A stretch of DNA of 24,836 bases from Vulcanimicrobiota bacterium (GTDB taxonomy: Bacteria > Vulcanimicrobiota > Xenobia > Xenobiales > JADMJV01), in NCBI GenBank assembly GCA_023447635.1, contig JAEXNA010000163.1, forward strand, positions 1 through 24,836, in the 5' to 3' direction. Position numbers and translations under genes: made by a program. This document shows positions 1 through 7,154 of this stretch, piece after piece. How positions within the stretch are numbered: the first letter of the stretch is position 1; each line of letters starts with the position of its first letter. The notes under the pieces are model-generated. The model was not told the DNA's origin. It made no database searches and saw nothing but the letters and a program-made list of their open reading frames with translations.

Positions 1-105
1 GCTTCGAGAGAGCCCCTCGATTCCCCGATGCGCGGAAACTTCCGCCGATCGGCGAATCCGCCGCCCTCGCAACATCCTGTTAACCAACTCCACCCGCCGG
101 CCCCC

Positions 106-111
106 TAAAGT
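106..111 (+). promoter_or_regulatory. Candidate -10 element of the first small gene
   Basis: TAAAGT lies 35 nt before the ATG of the small protein gene at 147 and resembles the TAAACT, TAAAAT and TATGAT hexamers in front of other genes in the window. No good -35 is seen at 16-18 bp. TTAACC at 80-85 is the nearest candidate, but the 20-nt spacer is too long. Weak call. Confidence 0.3.
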
Positions 112-146
112 AGGAGTGGAGAAGATCCCTCGTGAGGTGCACCGAT

Positions 147-374
147 ATGAACGTCCAAGCTTACAAAGCCAACAGCTACCCCGTCTCCCGCCCGGCCCCC
201 CGCAACAGCGGCCCCGACGACGTTCATGACGAATTCGACAACCGCCGCTCGAACGACGGCCCCGACGCCGTGGTCGATGAGTTCAACCACTCCCGCTACG
301 ACTCCAGCTATAACAGCTACGACAGCTGGAGCGGCGGCTCGGACAGCGGCTGCACCTACGGCGGCCTGATCTAA
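147..374 (+). CDS. Small hydrophilic protein with a duplicated 16-residue segment
   Basis: Encodes 75 residues of unknown function; I recognise no family. Residues 22-36 and 38-52 form a tandem duplication (GPDDVHDEFDNRRSN and GPDAVVDEFNHSRYD). A Ser/Tyr/Gly/Asp-rich tail follows with one Cys at residue 69. There is no signal peptide or membrane segment, so a cytoplasmic, probably disordered protein is likely. The ATG at 147 is chosen over the in-frame GTG at 132 because a purine-rich AGGTG (135-139) lies 7 nt upstream. A strong terminator follows at 417-450, so it is probably a monocistronic transcript. It could be a structural or stress peptide, or a modified-peptide precursor, but nothing adjacent supports a specific role. 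The terminator and ribosome site make it likely to be a real gene. Confidence 0.6.
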   Translation: MNVQAYKANSYPVSRPAPRNSGPDDVHDEFDNRRSNDGPDAVVDEFNHSRYDSSYNSYDSWSGGSDSGCTYGGLI

Positions 375-416
375 AGCGACCTCCACCAAAACAAAAGTTC
401 CGCTCCTCCTTTTCTT

Positions 417-450
417 AACGGCGAGCCCTCCCAGGGGGTCGCCGTTTTTT
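417..450 (+). terminator. Rho-independent terminator
   Basis: A perfect 8-bp stem (AACGGCGA at 417-424 pairing with TCGCCGTT at 439-446) encloses a GC-rich loop and runs into six T residues (445-450). It sits 43 nt after the stop of the small gene and separates it from nadR. Confidence 0.85.
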
Positions 451-472
451 ATTTCCGCCTCCGCCCCCCATC

Positions 473-481
473 TGCTAAACT
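473..481 (+). promoter_or_regulatory. Extended -10 promoter of nadR, probably leaderless
   Basis: TGCTAAACT is a TGn-extended -10 whose hexamer (476-481) ends 7 nt before the nadR ATG at 489. No Shine-Dalgarno is present in that gap. The spacing puts the expected transcription start at or next to the A of the ATG, which would give a leaderless mRNA. Confidence 0.45.
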
Positions 482-488
482 CCCCAGC

Positions 489-1466
489 ATGCCCGAACAC
501 GGACTGGTCCTGGGAAAATTTATGCCTCCTCACCGGGGGCATCTCTACCTCATCGACTTCGCCCGCCAGGTCACGCCCGACCTGACCGTCGTCGTCGGTA
601 GTCTCCCTCACGAACCGATCCCCGGCGCGCTCCGTCACGCCTGGCTCAAAGAGCTCTACCCCGACCTCCACGTCGTTCACCTGACCGACGAGAACCCTCA
701 GCTTCCCGAAGAACACCCCGACTTCTGGAACATCTGGCGCACCTCTCTGCAGCGCATCGCCGGACGCCCCATCGACCTGCTCTTCGCGGGCGAGCCGTAC
801 GGCGAACAACTCGCCCAAACCCTGGACGCCCGCTTCGTGCCGTGCAACGCCGGCCGAGATCTCCTCGCCGTCAGCGGAACAGCGGTCCGTGACAGCCCCG
901 AAGCGCACTGGCACCTCCTGCCGCCCGTCGTGCAAGCCTACTACGCCCGTCGTGTCTTGATCTTCGGACCCGAATCCACCGGCAAGACCACCCTGGCCCA
1001 GCGCCTGGCCCAGGAGTTCGACGGCACCTACGTCCCCGAATACGCCCGCACATACCTCGACGGCAAAGAAGACCACTTCGACCTGCACGACATGACCCTG
1101 ATCGCTCGCGGACAGAACGCCTCGGAACAAGCCCTCGCTCGAGTCGGCAAACCCTGGCTGTTCTGCGACACCGATGCGCTCACCACGCAGATCTGGTCCC
1201 AGGAGCTTTTCGGACAAGTCGCTCGGACGTTCCCGGACATCCCCGACCACTACGACCTGGTTCTGCTCACCGACGTCGATGTGCCCTGGGTGCCAGGCAG
1301 CCTACGGCTGCGTCCGGAAGGTAGGGTGGAGTTTTTAGCGCGCTGCCGCGCGGCCTTAGAAGAGCGCGGGCGAACCTACAAAGTGATCTCGGGTGGATGG
1401 GAAGAGCGTTGGAGCCAGGCCAAAGCGGCCGTCCAAGCGGTAAAAACTAGCCCCAGGCGGCCATGA
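489..1466 (+). CDS. nadR: NadR-like bifunctional NMN adenylyltransferase / ribosylnicotinamide kinase
   Basis: Predicted cytoplasmic NAD salvage enzyme of 325 residues. The N-terminal nucleotidyltransferase domain has GKFMPPHRGH (residues 9-18), the HxGH-type adenylyl-transfer motif, and VSGTAVR (128-134), which matches the ISTxxxR-like motif of this fold. The C-terminal P-loop kinase domain begins with GPESTGKTT (160-168, Walker A) and should phosphorylate nicotinamide riboside. It lacks the N-terminal helix-turn-helix of the enterobacterial repressor form, so regulation by DNA binding is not expected. The first Met directly precedes the catalytic domain. The 3' end overlaps the convergent small gene by 20 nt. 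Family assignment is firm; substrate preference is inferred. Confidence 0.9.
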   Translation: MPEHGLVLGKFMPPHRGHLYLIDFARQVTPDLTVVVGSLPHEPIPGALRHAWLKELYPDLHVVHLTDENPQLPEEHPDFWNIWRTSLQRIAGRPIDLLFAGEPYGEQLAQTLDARFVPCNAGRDLLAVSGTAVRDSPEAHWHLLPPVVQAYYARRVLIFGPESTGKTTLAQRLAQEFDGTYVPEYARTYLDGKEDHFDLHDMTLIARGQNASEQALARVGKPWLFCDTDALTTQIWSQELFGQVARTFPDIPDHYDLVLLTDVDVPWVPGSLRLRPEGRVEFLARCRAALEERGRTYKVISGGWEERWSQAKAAVQAVKTSPRRP

Positions 1467-1755
1467 AGTTCGAGCAAAGCGAGTCGGCCGAACCCTCGTC
1501 GGCGCCCAATTCGCGGCTCAACTGCACATCGTCGTTGAGACGACGCACCACCTGAACCTTCTTGGCCGCCGGAGCGGGAGCCGAGGCGGGAGCGGCCGGG
1601 CCAGCCGGAGCCGCAGCGGCCGAAGAGCCGGACGAGGCGCCCGTCGAGTTGGGGAAGTTGAAGCTGAACCCGGCCTGACCAGAGTTGCCGTTGACGGGGC
1701 TAAAGCTGCCGATGCCGTCGATGGTGAAGCTGTCTTTCGGGTTGGTGTAGCTCAT
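1447..1755 (-). CDS. Ala/Pro/Ser-rich small protein
   Basis: Encodes 102 residues, family not recognised. The N-terminal third is Gly/Ser/Asn/Phe-rich (MSYTNPKDSFTIDGIGSF start). A low-complexity Ala/Pro/Ser linker occupies about residues 40-67, followed by a charged segment (KKVQVVRRLNDDVQLSREL) and a short tail with one Cys. No signal peptide or membrane helix is evident. A longer reading frame continues upstream to 1917, but the ATG at 1755 is preferred: the extension runs across the intergenic region and into the divergent oxidoreductase, and GATAGT, a -10-like hexamer, lies 6 nt before this ATG. The gene is convergent with nadR and overlaps its last 20 nt. It could be a spurious frame, but no other gene would occupy 1467-1755. 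Confidence 0.5.
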   Translation of the reverse strand: MSYTNPKDSFTIDGIGSFSPVNGNSGQAGFSFNFPNSTGASSGSSAAAAPAGPAAPASAPAPAAKKVQVVRRLNDDVQLSRELGADEGSADSLCSNFMAAWG

Positions 1756-1762
1756 ACCCACA

Positions 1763-1775
1763 CTATCGCAGATAG
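1763..1775. promoter_or_regulatory. Inverted repeat between divergent genes
   Basis: CTATC-GCA-GATAG is a perfect 5-bp-arm dyad. It overlaps the -10-like hexamer of the minus-strand small gene and lies 53 nt before the oxidoreductase start. It could be an operator serving either divergent gene. It is short enough to occur by chance. Confidence 0.25.
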
Positions 1776-1827
1776 GTCTGAAAGATCCCGGAAAGGCCTC
1801 CAAGGGCCAATTCCCGAACGGACGGTC

Positions 1828-2850
1828 ATGAATGTAGGACTGATCGGATTCGGCATGGTGGCCGAACGTTTCCACGCGCCCCTCATCGCGGTAGAGCCGT
1901 CCCTGTGCCTGACCCACGTGGTCGAACGCCGCCGCCGACGGGCCCAGGAGCTGTATCCCGAGGTCACCACCCTGACCGACGCCGAACAGTTATGGACCGC
2001 CCCCGTCGACATCGTCGCCGTGCTCACGCCCAACGAGTCCCATTACCCGCTGGCCAAAGCCGCCCTCGAAGCGGGCAAACACGTGGTGGTCGACAAACCG
2101 TTCACCAACACCTCGGCCCAGGCCGACGAACTGATCGCCCTGGCCGAAGCCAAAGGCCTGGTGCTGACCGCCTTCCAGAACCGCCGCTGGGACAGCGACT
2201 TCCTGACCGTCCAGGCGCTGCTCGAGCATGGAAGGCTAGGCAAAGTGCGTCGCTTCGAAAGCCGATGGGAACGTTTCCGCCCGCAGCTCAAAGGCGGTTG
2301 GAGAGAAGGCGACGGCGAAGGCACCGGCATCTTCTACGACCTCGGCTCCCACATGATCGACCAGCTCTTCACCCTGTTCGGAACGCCCCGGCGCCTGCGC
2401 TGCTCGCTGGCCTCGCGTCGTGAAGGCACCAACGCCGTGGACGACTTCGACTGGCTGGCCGACTACGGCGACTTCGAAGCGCTGATCCACTCCGACTGCC
2501 TAACCGAACCCACCTTCCGCTTTCTGGTCGAAGGCGACCGGGCGACCTACCGCAAGACCGGCTTCGACATCCAGGAAGACGCCCTGGCCAGGGGAGAGAT
2601 CCCGGAGGGCCCGGACTGGGGGGTGGAGCCGGACGAGCAGAGGGGACAGCTGTACCGGGTGGAGGGGGAAGCGGGCGACATCATCCCCACCCTGCCCGGG
2701 CGATATCCCGACTTTTACGCCAACCTCAGCGCGACAATTCAGGGGTCCGCGCGTTTAGAAGTGAAGCCTCGGCAGGCTCGTGACGTCATCCGAGCCATCG
2801 AACTGGGAATGGAGAGCGCGCGCACCGGCGACTGGGTCGCCTGGTCATAA
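1828..2850 (+). CDS. Gfo/Idh/MocA-family NAD(P)-dependent oxidoreductase
   Basis: 340 residues. The N-terminal Rossmann fold has GFGMVA (7-12, GxGxxA). DKP at 89-91 corresponds to the EKP motif whose Lys binds cofactor and substrate in this family. YDLGSHMID (170-178) supplies the conserved Asp/His catalytic region of the C-terminal alpha/beta domain. The family oxidises or reduces sugars, inositols and related polyols; the closest flavour is the YdgJ / scyllo-inositol dehydrogenase-like subgroup, but the substrate cannot be read from sequence. The ribosome site is weak (GGACGG right before the ATG). Next on the same strand, 146 nt later, is a DUF4127 gene; a link in sugar metabolism is possible but unproven. 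Confidence 0.88.
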   Translation: MNVGLIGFGMVAERFHAPLIAVEPSLCLTHVVERRRRRAQELYPEVTTLTDAEQLWTAPVDIVAVLTPNESHYPLAKAALEAGKHVVVDKPFTNTSAQADELIALAEAKGLVLTAFQNRRWDSDFLTVQALLEHGRLGKVRRFESRWERFRPQLKGGWREGDGEGTGIFYDLGSHMIDQLFTLFGTPRRLRCSLASRREGTNAVDDFDWLADYGDFEALIHSDCLTEPTFRFLVEGDRATYRKTGFDIQEDALARGEIPEGPDWGVEPDEQRGQLYRVEGEAGDIIPTLPGRYPDFYANLSATIQGSARLEVKPRQARDVIRAIELGMESARTGDWVAWS

Positions 2851-2985
2851 AACTCGACCACCGGAGGAGTCTCGGGAACCGAGCCCATCCGAACCAACGA
2901 CCGGGCGTTCAACGTCGTCCGACCTGGACGAAGGTTTCCCGCTGCTCCCTGAGCGCTGCAAGCAGGAAGCAGCGTAAAAATGACG

Positions 2986-2991
2986 GATATT
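2986..2991 (+). promoter_or_regulatory. Candidate -10 close to the DUF4127 start
   Basis: GATATT ends 5 nt before the ATG at 2997, and no Shine-Dalgarno lies between. This has the same geometry as the nadR promoter and suggests a leaderless or near-leaderless transcript. No clear -35 is visible. Confidence 0.3.
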
Positions 2992-2996
2992 CAACC

Positions 2997-4481
2997 ATGA
3001 AAGAGCACCAGCCCATTTTATTCGTGCCGCTCGACGACCGCCCTTGCTGTCTCGACCTGGTTCTTCGCCTGGCCGGCCTGGCCGGACGCGAGGTGCTCAC
3101 CCCCGACCGGGCCGCCCTCGGACGCTTCCAGGTGCCCGGCCGCCCCGAAGCGATCCTGGACTGGCTGCAAGAGCAGCCCTCGGACCTGCCGCTCATCGCC
3201 TCGCTGGACATGCTCTCCTGGGGAGGTCTGATCGCCTCGCGCCACCCCAACTCGGACGCCGACGCCGCGCGCCGCAACTTCGAGCGGTTCCTGACCATTC
3301 AGGACGCTCGTCAGGCGCCCACCTACGCCTTCAAAACGCTGCTGCGCACCGCTCCTACCCAGACCACCGTCGAAGAGACCGAGCAGGCCGAGCAGATCGT
3401 GGCGCTCTCGAGGCTTAGCTACCTGCGGGAAAAGCTGCGCGCCGCCGTGCAGAACCCCACCCACGTCGAAGCCGCCATCGCGCAACTCAAAGAGGGGATC
3501 TCGCCCGACATCTTAGAGCGCTACCTGAACGTGCGCAAACGCAACCACCAGTTCGACCGCTACGTGGTCGAATCGGCCTCGCACTTCGACGCCCTGCTGG
3601 TCGCCATGGACGACTGCCAGACCGAAGGCTGGAACCTCTTAGAGAAAGAGAGCCTGCAAAAACTCGCCGACGAGCGTCGCATGCAGGTCGACTTCTATCC
3701 CGGCACCGACGAAAGCGCGGGACTGCTGCTGGCCCGCCTGCTCTGCGCCGAAACCGGCATCGAACCGGTGTGGAGCCACAGCCATCTTCCCCTCACTCAG
3801 ACCCGCTACGAAGATCGCCCGCTGGGCGCTCTGCTGCAGTCGCAACTGCAGGCCGCCCGTCTGCGCCAGGGGCGCTGCCGTCGCAAACTGTTCCTCTTTG
3901 GCCGCCTGGGCACCCAGCAAGAAGCCGACCGTCAGGCCGGCGGTTCGCGCATCGAGCGGGAAAGCATCGAACAGTTTCTGCAGACACTGGAAACCGCGCT
4001 CGACGCGGGCGACTCTTGCGTGGTGGCGGACCTGGCGTTTGCCAACGGCGGCGACCTGGGTCTGGTCGACGCGCTGTTAGAGCGCGGCCTGGCCTCGCGC
4101 CTGACCGGCTACTCCGCCTGGAACACCGCGGGCAACACGCTGGGCACGGCGCTGGCCATGCTCGCGCTGTACCCGGATCATCCCAGCGACGAACAAGAGA
4201 AGGCGCGCCGCCTGCTGCTGTGGGAACGCCTGACCGACGACGCCTTCTACCAGAGTCGCTTCCGCTTCCGCTTGAAGCGCGAAATCGGCCCCGGCCTGAA
4301 CCTGGCCGGCGACGACCTGGCCGAAGCCGAACGCCTGCTGGGCAGCGAGTTCCACAACTTCGCCGCCGACCTGTGGAACCGCCTGTTCCCTGAAGAGGCC
4401 CCGATCCCGTTCCGCATCCACCTGCCCTGGGGCCGCCTCTTCGAAGTCGCCATCGACCCCACCACCTCGAACGCCGCCTAG
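2997..4481 (+). CDS. DUF4127 family protein
   Basis: 494 residues, the usual length for this family of unknown biochemical function. Diagnostic segments are the N-terminal VPLDDRP (10-16), DMLSWGGLIASR (71-82) and YSAWNTAGN (372-380), all strongly conserved in DUF4127. There is no signal peptide or membrane segment, so it is probably cytoplasmic. The ATG at 2997 places the VPLDDRP motif about ten residues in, as is usual for the family. It follows the oxidoreductase on the same strand but with a 146-nt gap, so an operon is uncertain. Downstream lies the repeat array, then convergent STM4011. Family name is confident; no function is assigned. Confidence 0.85.
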   Translation: MKEHQPILFVPLDDRPCCLDLVLRLAGLAGREVLTPDRAALGRFQVPGRPEAILDWLQEQPSDLPLIASLDMLSWGGLIASRHPNSDADAARRNFERFLTIQDARQAPTYAFKTLLRTAPTQTTVEETEQAEQIVALSRLSYLREKLRAAVQNPTHVEAAIAQLKEGISPDILERYLNVRKRNHQFDRYVVESASHFDALLVAMDDCQTEGWNLLEKESLQKLADERRMQVDFYPGTDESAGLLLARLLCAETGIEPVWSHSHLPLTQTRYEDRPLGALLQSQLQAARLRQGRCRRKLFLFGRLGTQQEADRQAGGSRIERESIEQFLQTLETALDAGDSCVVADLAFANGGDLGLVDALLERGLASRLTGYSAWNTAGNTLGTALAMLALYPDHPSDEQEKARRLLLWERLTDDAFYQSRFRFRLKREIGPGLNLAGDDLAEAERLLGSEFHNFAADLWNRLFPEEAPIPFRIHLPWGRLFEVAIDPTTSNAA

Positions 4482-4490
4482 GGCCGCGCC

Positions 4491-4942
4491 CGGGCCAACT
4501 CTCCCAGGCCAAACCCACCAATTCCGGTTTGAAACCCGAGAATACGGGCGTCAAACCAAAGAATCCCGGCTTGCACGCCGGAAAAGAGCGGTTTCAAACC
4601 GGAAAACACCGGCATCAAACCGCCAACTCGGTTTAGCCGCAACGCGGGGCCAACTCCCCCAGGCCAAACCCGCCCACTCCGGTTTGAAACCCGCGAAAAC
4701 GGGCGTCAAACCCAAGAATCCCGGCTTGCACGCCGGAAAAGAGCGGTTTCAAACCGGAAAACACCGGCGTCAAACCGCCAACTCGGCTTGGCCGCCACAC
4801 CCGGGCCAACTCCACTAAGCCAAACCCGCCAATTCCGGTTTGAAACCCGCGAATACGGGCGTCAAACCCACGAATCCAGGCTTGCACGCCGGAAAAGAGC
4901 GGTTTCAAACCGGAAAACACCGGCGTCAAACCGCCAACTCGG
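4491..4942. repeat. Tandem array of about 155-bp repeats made of 21-bp-phased dyad units
   Basis: Fills the 484-bp gap between convergent DUF4127 and STM4011-like genes. Nearly three copies of a 155-156 bp unit begin at about 4491, 4646 and 4802. Within each, 11-12 bp dyad-like elements recur every 21-22 bp. In copy 1 these are GGTTTGAAACC (4526), GGCGTCAAACC (4547), GGCTTGCACGCC (4568), GGTTTCAAACC (4590) and GGCATCAAACC (4611). They are separated by A-rich spacers of 10 nt such as GGAAAACACC. Related arrays, in inverted orientation, lie at 10985-11100 and 12030-12222. Because 21 is a multiple of three, reading frames stay open across the array and give heptapeptide repeats, which are probably not translated. 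No Cas genes are present, and the spacers are not unique as in CRISPR. Confidence 0.85.
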
Positions 4943-4965
4943 CCCGCCAGCGAGCACGACTCCGC

Positions 4966-5844
4966 CTAGCGGGCCAGCGGAATCCTGGCCAGCAGGTCCT
5001 CGCCATAGATCTCCCGCGCGGCCAGGCGGTCCAGGTGCACGTAGCCGATATAGCAGCCGCAGCTTTCCAGCGGGCAGACGCGTGGAGCCAGCGCCGCCTC
5101 GAGCGTGCCGTCGTACAGGTTGGCCATCACCTGACCGACGAAGTGGCAGCGCCGCACGTCGCCCGCGCCGTCCACGGTAAAATGGCTCCAACCCGCCCGG
5201 CACGACTGGCCCAGCGAAGCGTGGCGCTGGTTGTTCAAATCGAACAGCGGGTCGACCGCGCGAATCCGCGCCAAAGACCCGGCATCGTAATAATCGGCCA
5301 CTCTTTTGTAAGCGTTCACCCACAGATAGACCGACTCCGGCAACTCCCAACGCAGCGCTTCGATCTCGTCGAGGTGCTCTAGCATGCCGACCACTCCCAC
5401 CGAAAAGCGCACCCCCATCGCCAGCAGGTCGCGACAGCGCCCAACGAACCGCTCGCGCGACACTTCGCCGGGATGATAGGTGCTCCAGAGCGCCAGCGCG
5501 TCCTTATCGGCCTCTTCGAAGTCGCCCAGCGGAGCGCTCAAGTTGGTCTGAATAGCCACCCGACGCACCGCCAGCAGGTGGCTCAACTCGATCAGCGCCC
5601 GACGGTAGTAGCGGTGGCCCAACGCCTCGCCCCATGGAGTAAACAGCAAGCGCATCGAAGGACGCCCCGGCTCGCTGACCCAGCGCACGAACCGCTCCAC
5701 CTCCAACCGGTCCCCCTCCAACTCGGACCGCGTGTTCGAGGTCTTGGCAAAAGGACAGTAGCCGCAGGCGTAGTTGCAACTCGACAGCGACCCGCGATAG
5801 TAGATGTCCCAGCCCTCCCCCCGGCCCGGCCCAGCCTCGCTCAT
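4966..5844 (-). CDS. STM4011-like radical SAM protein
   Basis: 292-residue radical SAM enzyme, the last gene of the operon. CNYACGYC (residues 23-30) is the CxxxCxxC motif for the SAM-binding [4Fe-4S] cluster. The C-terminal region has Cys215, 233, 257, 262 and 264, a pattern consistent with an auxiliary SPASM/twitch-type cluster. The sequence matches the family named after Salmonella STM4011, whose reaction is unknown to me. The ATG at 5844 forms a 4-nt ATGA overlap with the stop of the preceding STM4012-like gene; an in-frame extension to 5895 is rejected because it lies wholly inside that gene. Tight overlap implies translational coupling and joint function with the second radical SAM enzyme. 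Confidence 0.85.
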   Translation of the reverse strand: MSEAGPGRGEGWDIYYRGSLSSCNYACGYCPFAKTSNTRSELEGDRLEVERFVRWVSEPGRPSMRLLFTPWGEALGHRYYRRALIELSHLLAVRRVAIQTNLSAPLGDFEEADKDALALWSTYHPGEVSRERFVGRCRDLLAMGVRFSVGVVGMLEHLDEIEALRWELPESVYLWVNAYKRVADYYDAGSLARIRAVDPLFDLNNQRHASLGQSCRAGWSHFTVDGAGDVRRCHFVGQVMANLYDGTLEAALAPRVCPLESCGCYIGYVHLDRLAAREIYGEDLLARIPLAR

Positions 5845-7154
5845 CGCAACTCGTACTCCCCCATCAGCGCCTTCATCGGCTCCGAGTACAGCCACGGACC
5901 GATAGTGTCGCTGTAGCCCAACCCCGCCTCGGTCAGCAACAAACGGTCGTCCCTCACATAGCCCAGATCCATCTCGAAAAGCTCGGCCAACTCGGGGAAA
6001 TCCGCCAGAGGGTCGCTGCCAAAGCGGCGCCGGTAGCGCTCCATCTCTAACCCCTCCACCCGCAGCAGCGACTTCAAAAGATCGCGCCGGCGCTGCTCGG
6101 CCAGGTCCAGTCGCGCTCCGAACATCGCCGAACGAAAATCCTCGCTCCGGGCAAACGAAGCGATGATCTCTCGCACCCCCGTCTGCCCCACCGCATACTC
6201 GCTAGAGTAGTGCAGGTCGCGAGTGTAGGAACGAGCGCCCGGTCCCAGGCCCACCATCCCGTCCTCCTGACAGCAGTACTCCGCCGCCTCCAACCGGGCC
6301 CCCGGCAGCCGGAACAATCGCATCGACTGCTGCTCGTACCCCGCCTCCAACAGAACCTGGCGAGCCCGCTGATAAAGCGCCAGACGTCGCTCGCCCGGAC
6401 GCCGCCCCATGCGGTCCAACGAGGTCAACTTCCCTACATAGAGCGGGTAAAGGTAAAGCTCTTCCGGTCGCCACGCCAGCGCCGCCCGCAGCGAACGCTC
6501 CCAGCGCTCCTCGTCCTGCCCCTCCGAGCCGTAGATCAGGTCGATGTTGAACACGGGAAAGCCGGCCTCCCGGATCCAGCCGCACACCTGATTGAGATCC
6601 GCCCCCAGTTCAGGGCGATGCAAAGCCGCCAGATCCTCGGAAAGAAAGCTCTGCACTCCCAGACTCAGTCGGCTAACCCCCAAAGAACGCAACAAGGCCA
6701 GCTTACCTGGAGAGACGGTCGCGGGCGAGACCTCCAGCGAGAGCGGAATCTCTCCCCAGCGCACCGGCCAGTGCTGACCAACCGAAGCGAACAGTCGCTC
6801 TAACTGGGCCTCGTTAAGATAGCTCGGAGTGCCCCCTCCCACCGCCGCCTGAACCACCCGCCCGGGCGCAATCTCCTGCGCCACCTGGGCCGACTGGCGC
6901 AGCAGCGCCGCCACCGTCCCCTCCACCAACTCCTGTCCCGGCCGGATGGTGGTGAAAAGGTTGCAGAAGCCGCAGCGCATCTCGCAGAACGGCAAGTGCA
7001 GGTACAGAAACAGCGACGACTTATCCTCGTCCTGCCAGGCCTGACTCAGAGGCACCGGCGGGTCGAAAGGGCGATAGGCCGTCTTGTGAGGGTAAGAGTA
7101 GGTATAGCCGTCGTAACCGTCTTCGGCCAGACGTCGAGCCAGAGAGGCCGTCAT
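5841..7154 (-). CDS. STM4012-like radical SAM protein (HemW-like architecture)
   Basis: 437 residues. CEMRCGFC (57-64) is the radical SAM CxxxCxxC motif. It is followed by a GGGTPSYL segment and SLEVSPATVSPGKLALL, the pattern seen in the HemN/HemW (coproporphyrinogen III oxidase-like) branch. A C-terminal winged-helix-like region resembles the HemN C-terminal domain. It corresponds to the STM4012 family; automated annotation may mislabel it as coproporphyrinogen oxidase. The ATG at 7154 overlaps the upstream stop as ATGA, and the longer frame to 7298 lies inside the preceding gene. Its partner downstream is the STM4011-like enzyme. The substrate is unknown; hemL in this window is distant and on the other strand, so a heme role is not implied. 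Confidence 0.87.
   Translation of the reverse strand: MTASLARRLAEDGYDGYTYSYPHKTAYRPFDPPVPLSQAWQDEDKSSLFLYLHLPFCEMRCGFCNLFTTIRPGQELVEGTVAALLRQSAQVAQEIAPGRVVQAAVGGGTPSYLNEAQLERLFASVGQHWPVRWGEIPLSLEVSPATVSPGKLALLRSLGVSRLSLGVQSFLSEDLAALHRPELGADLNQVCGWIREAGFPVFNIDLIYGSEGQDEERWERSLRAALAWRPEELYLYPLYVGKLTSLDRMGRRPGERRLALYQRARQVLLEAGYEQQSMRLFRLPGARLEAAEYCCQEDGMVGLGPGARSYTRDLHYSSEYAVGQTGVREIIASFARSEDFRSAMFGARLDLAEQRRRDLLKSLLRVEGLEMERYRRRFGSDPLADFPELAELFEMDLGYVRDDRLLLTEAGLGYSDTIGPWLYSEPMKALMGEYELR

Noticed and set aside
105..1250. Long minus-strand open frame opposite nadR and the first small gene
   Set aside because: It is a GC-rich shadow frame with no family signal; the plus-strand genes have clear motifs, a promoter-like element and a terminator.
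2871..2883. Terminator after the oxidoreductase (CTCGG-GAA-CCGAG)
   Set aside because: The hairpin is short and not followed by a T-run, so it cannot be called a Rho-independent terminator.
4633..4929. Heptapeptide-repeat protein encoded by the minus strand of the array (similar frames at 10784-11200 and 12047-12313)
   Set aside because: The frame is open only because the repeat period is 21 nt. Several frames on both strands are equally open, there is no ribosome site, and the frames run into unrelated flanks.
4491..4942. CRISPR array
   Set aside because: Spacers are themselves repeated and only about 10 nt, units vary in sequence, and no cas genes are nearby.
5841..7154. Oxygen-independent coproporphyrinogen oxidase or HemW
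   Set aside because: It shares the HemN-like core, but its operon partners and divergence place it in the STM4012 family; a heme role is not supported by context.
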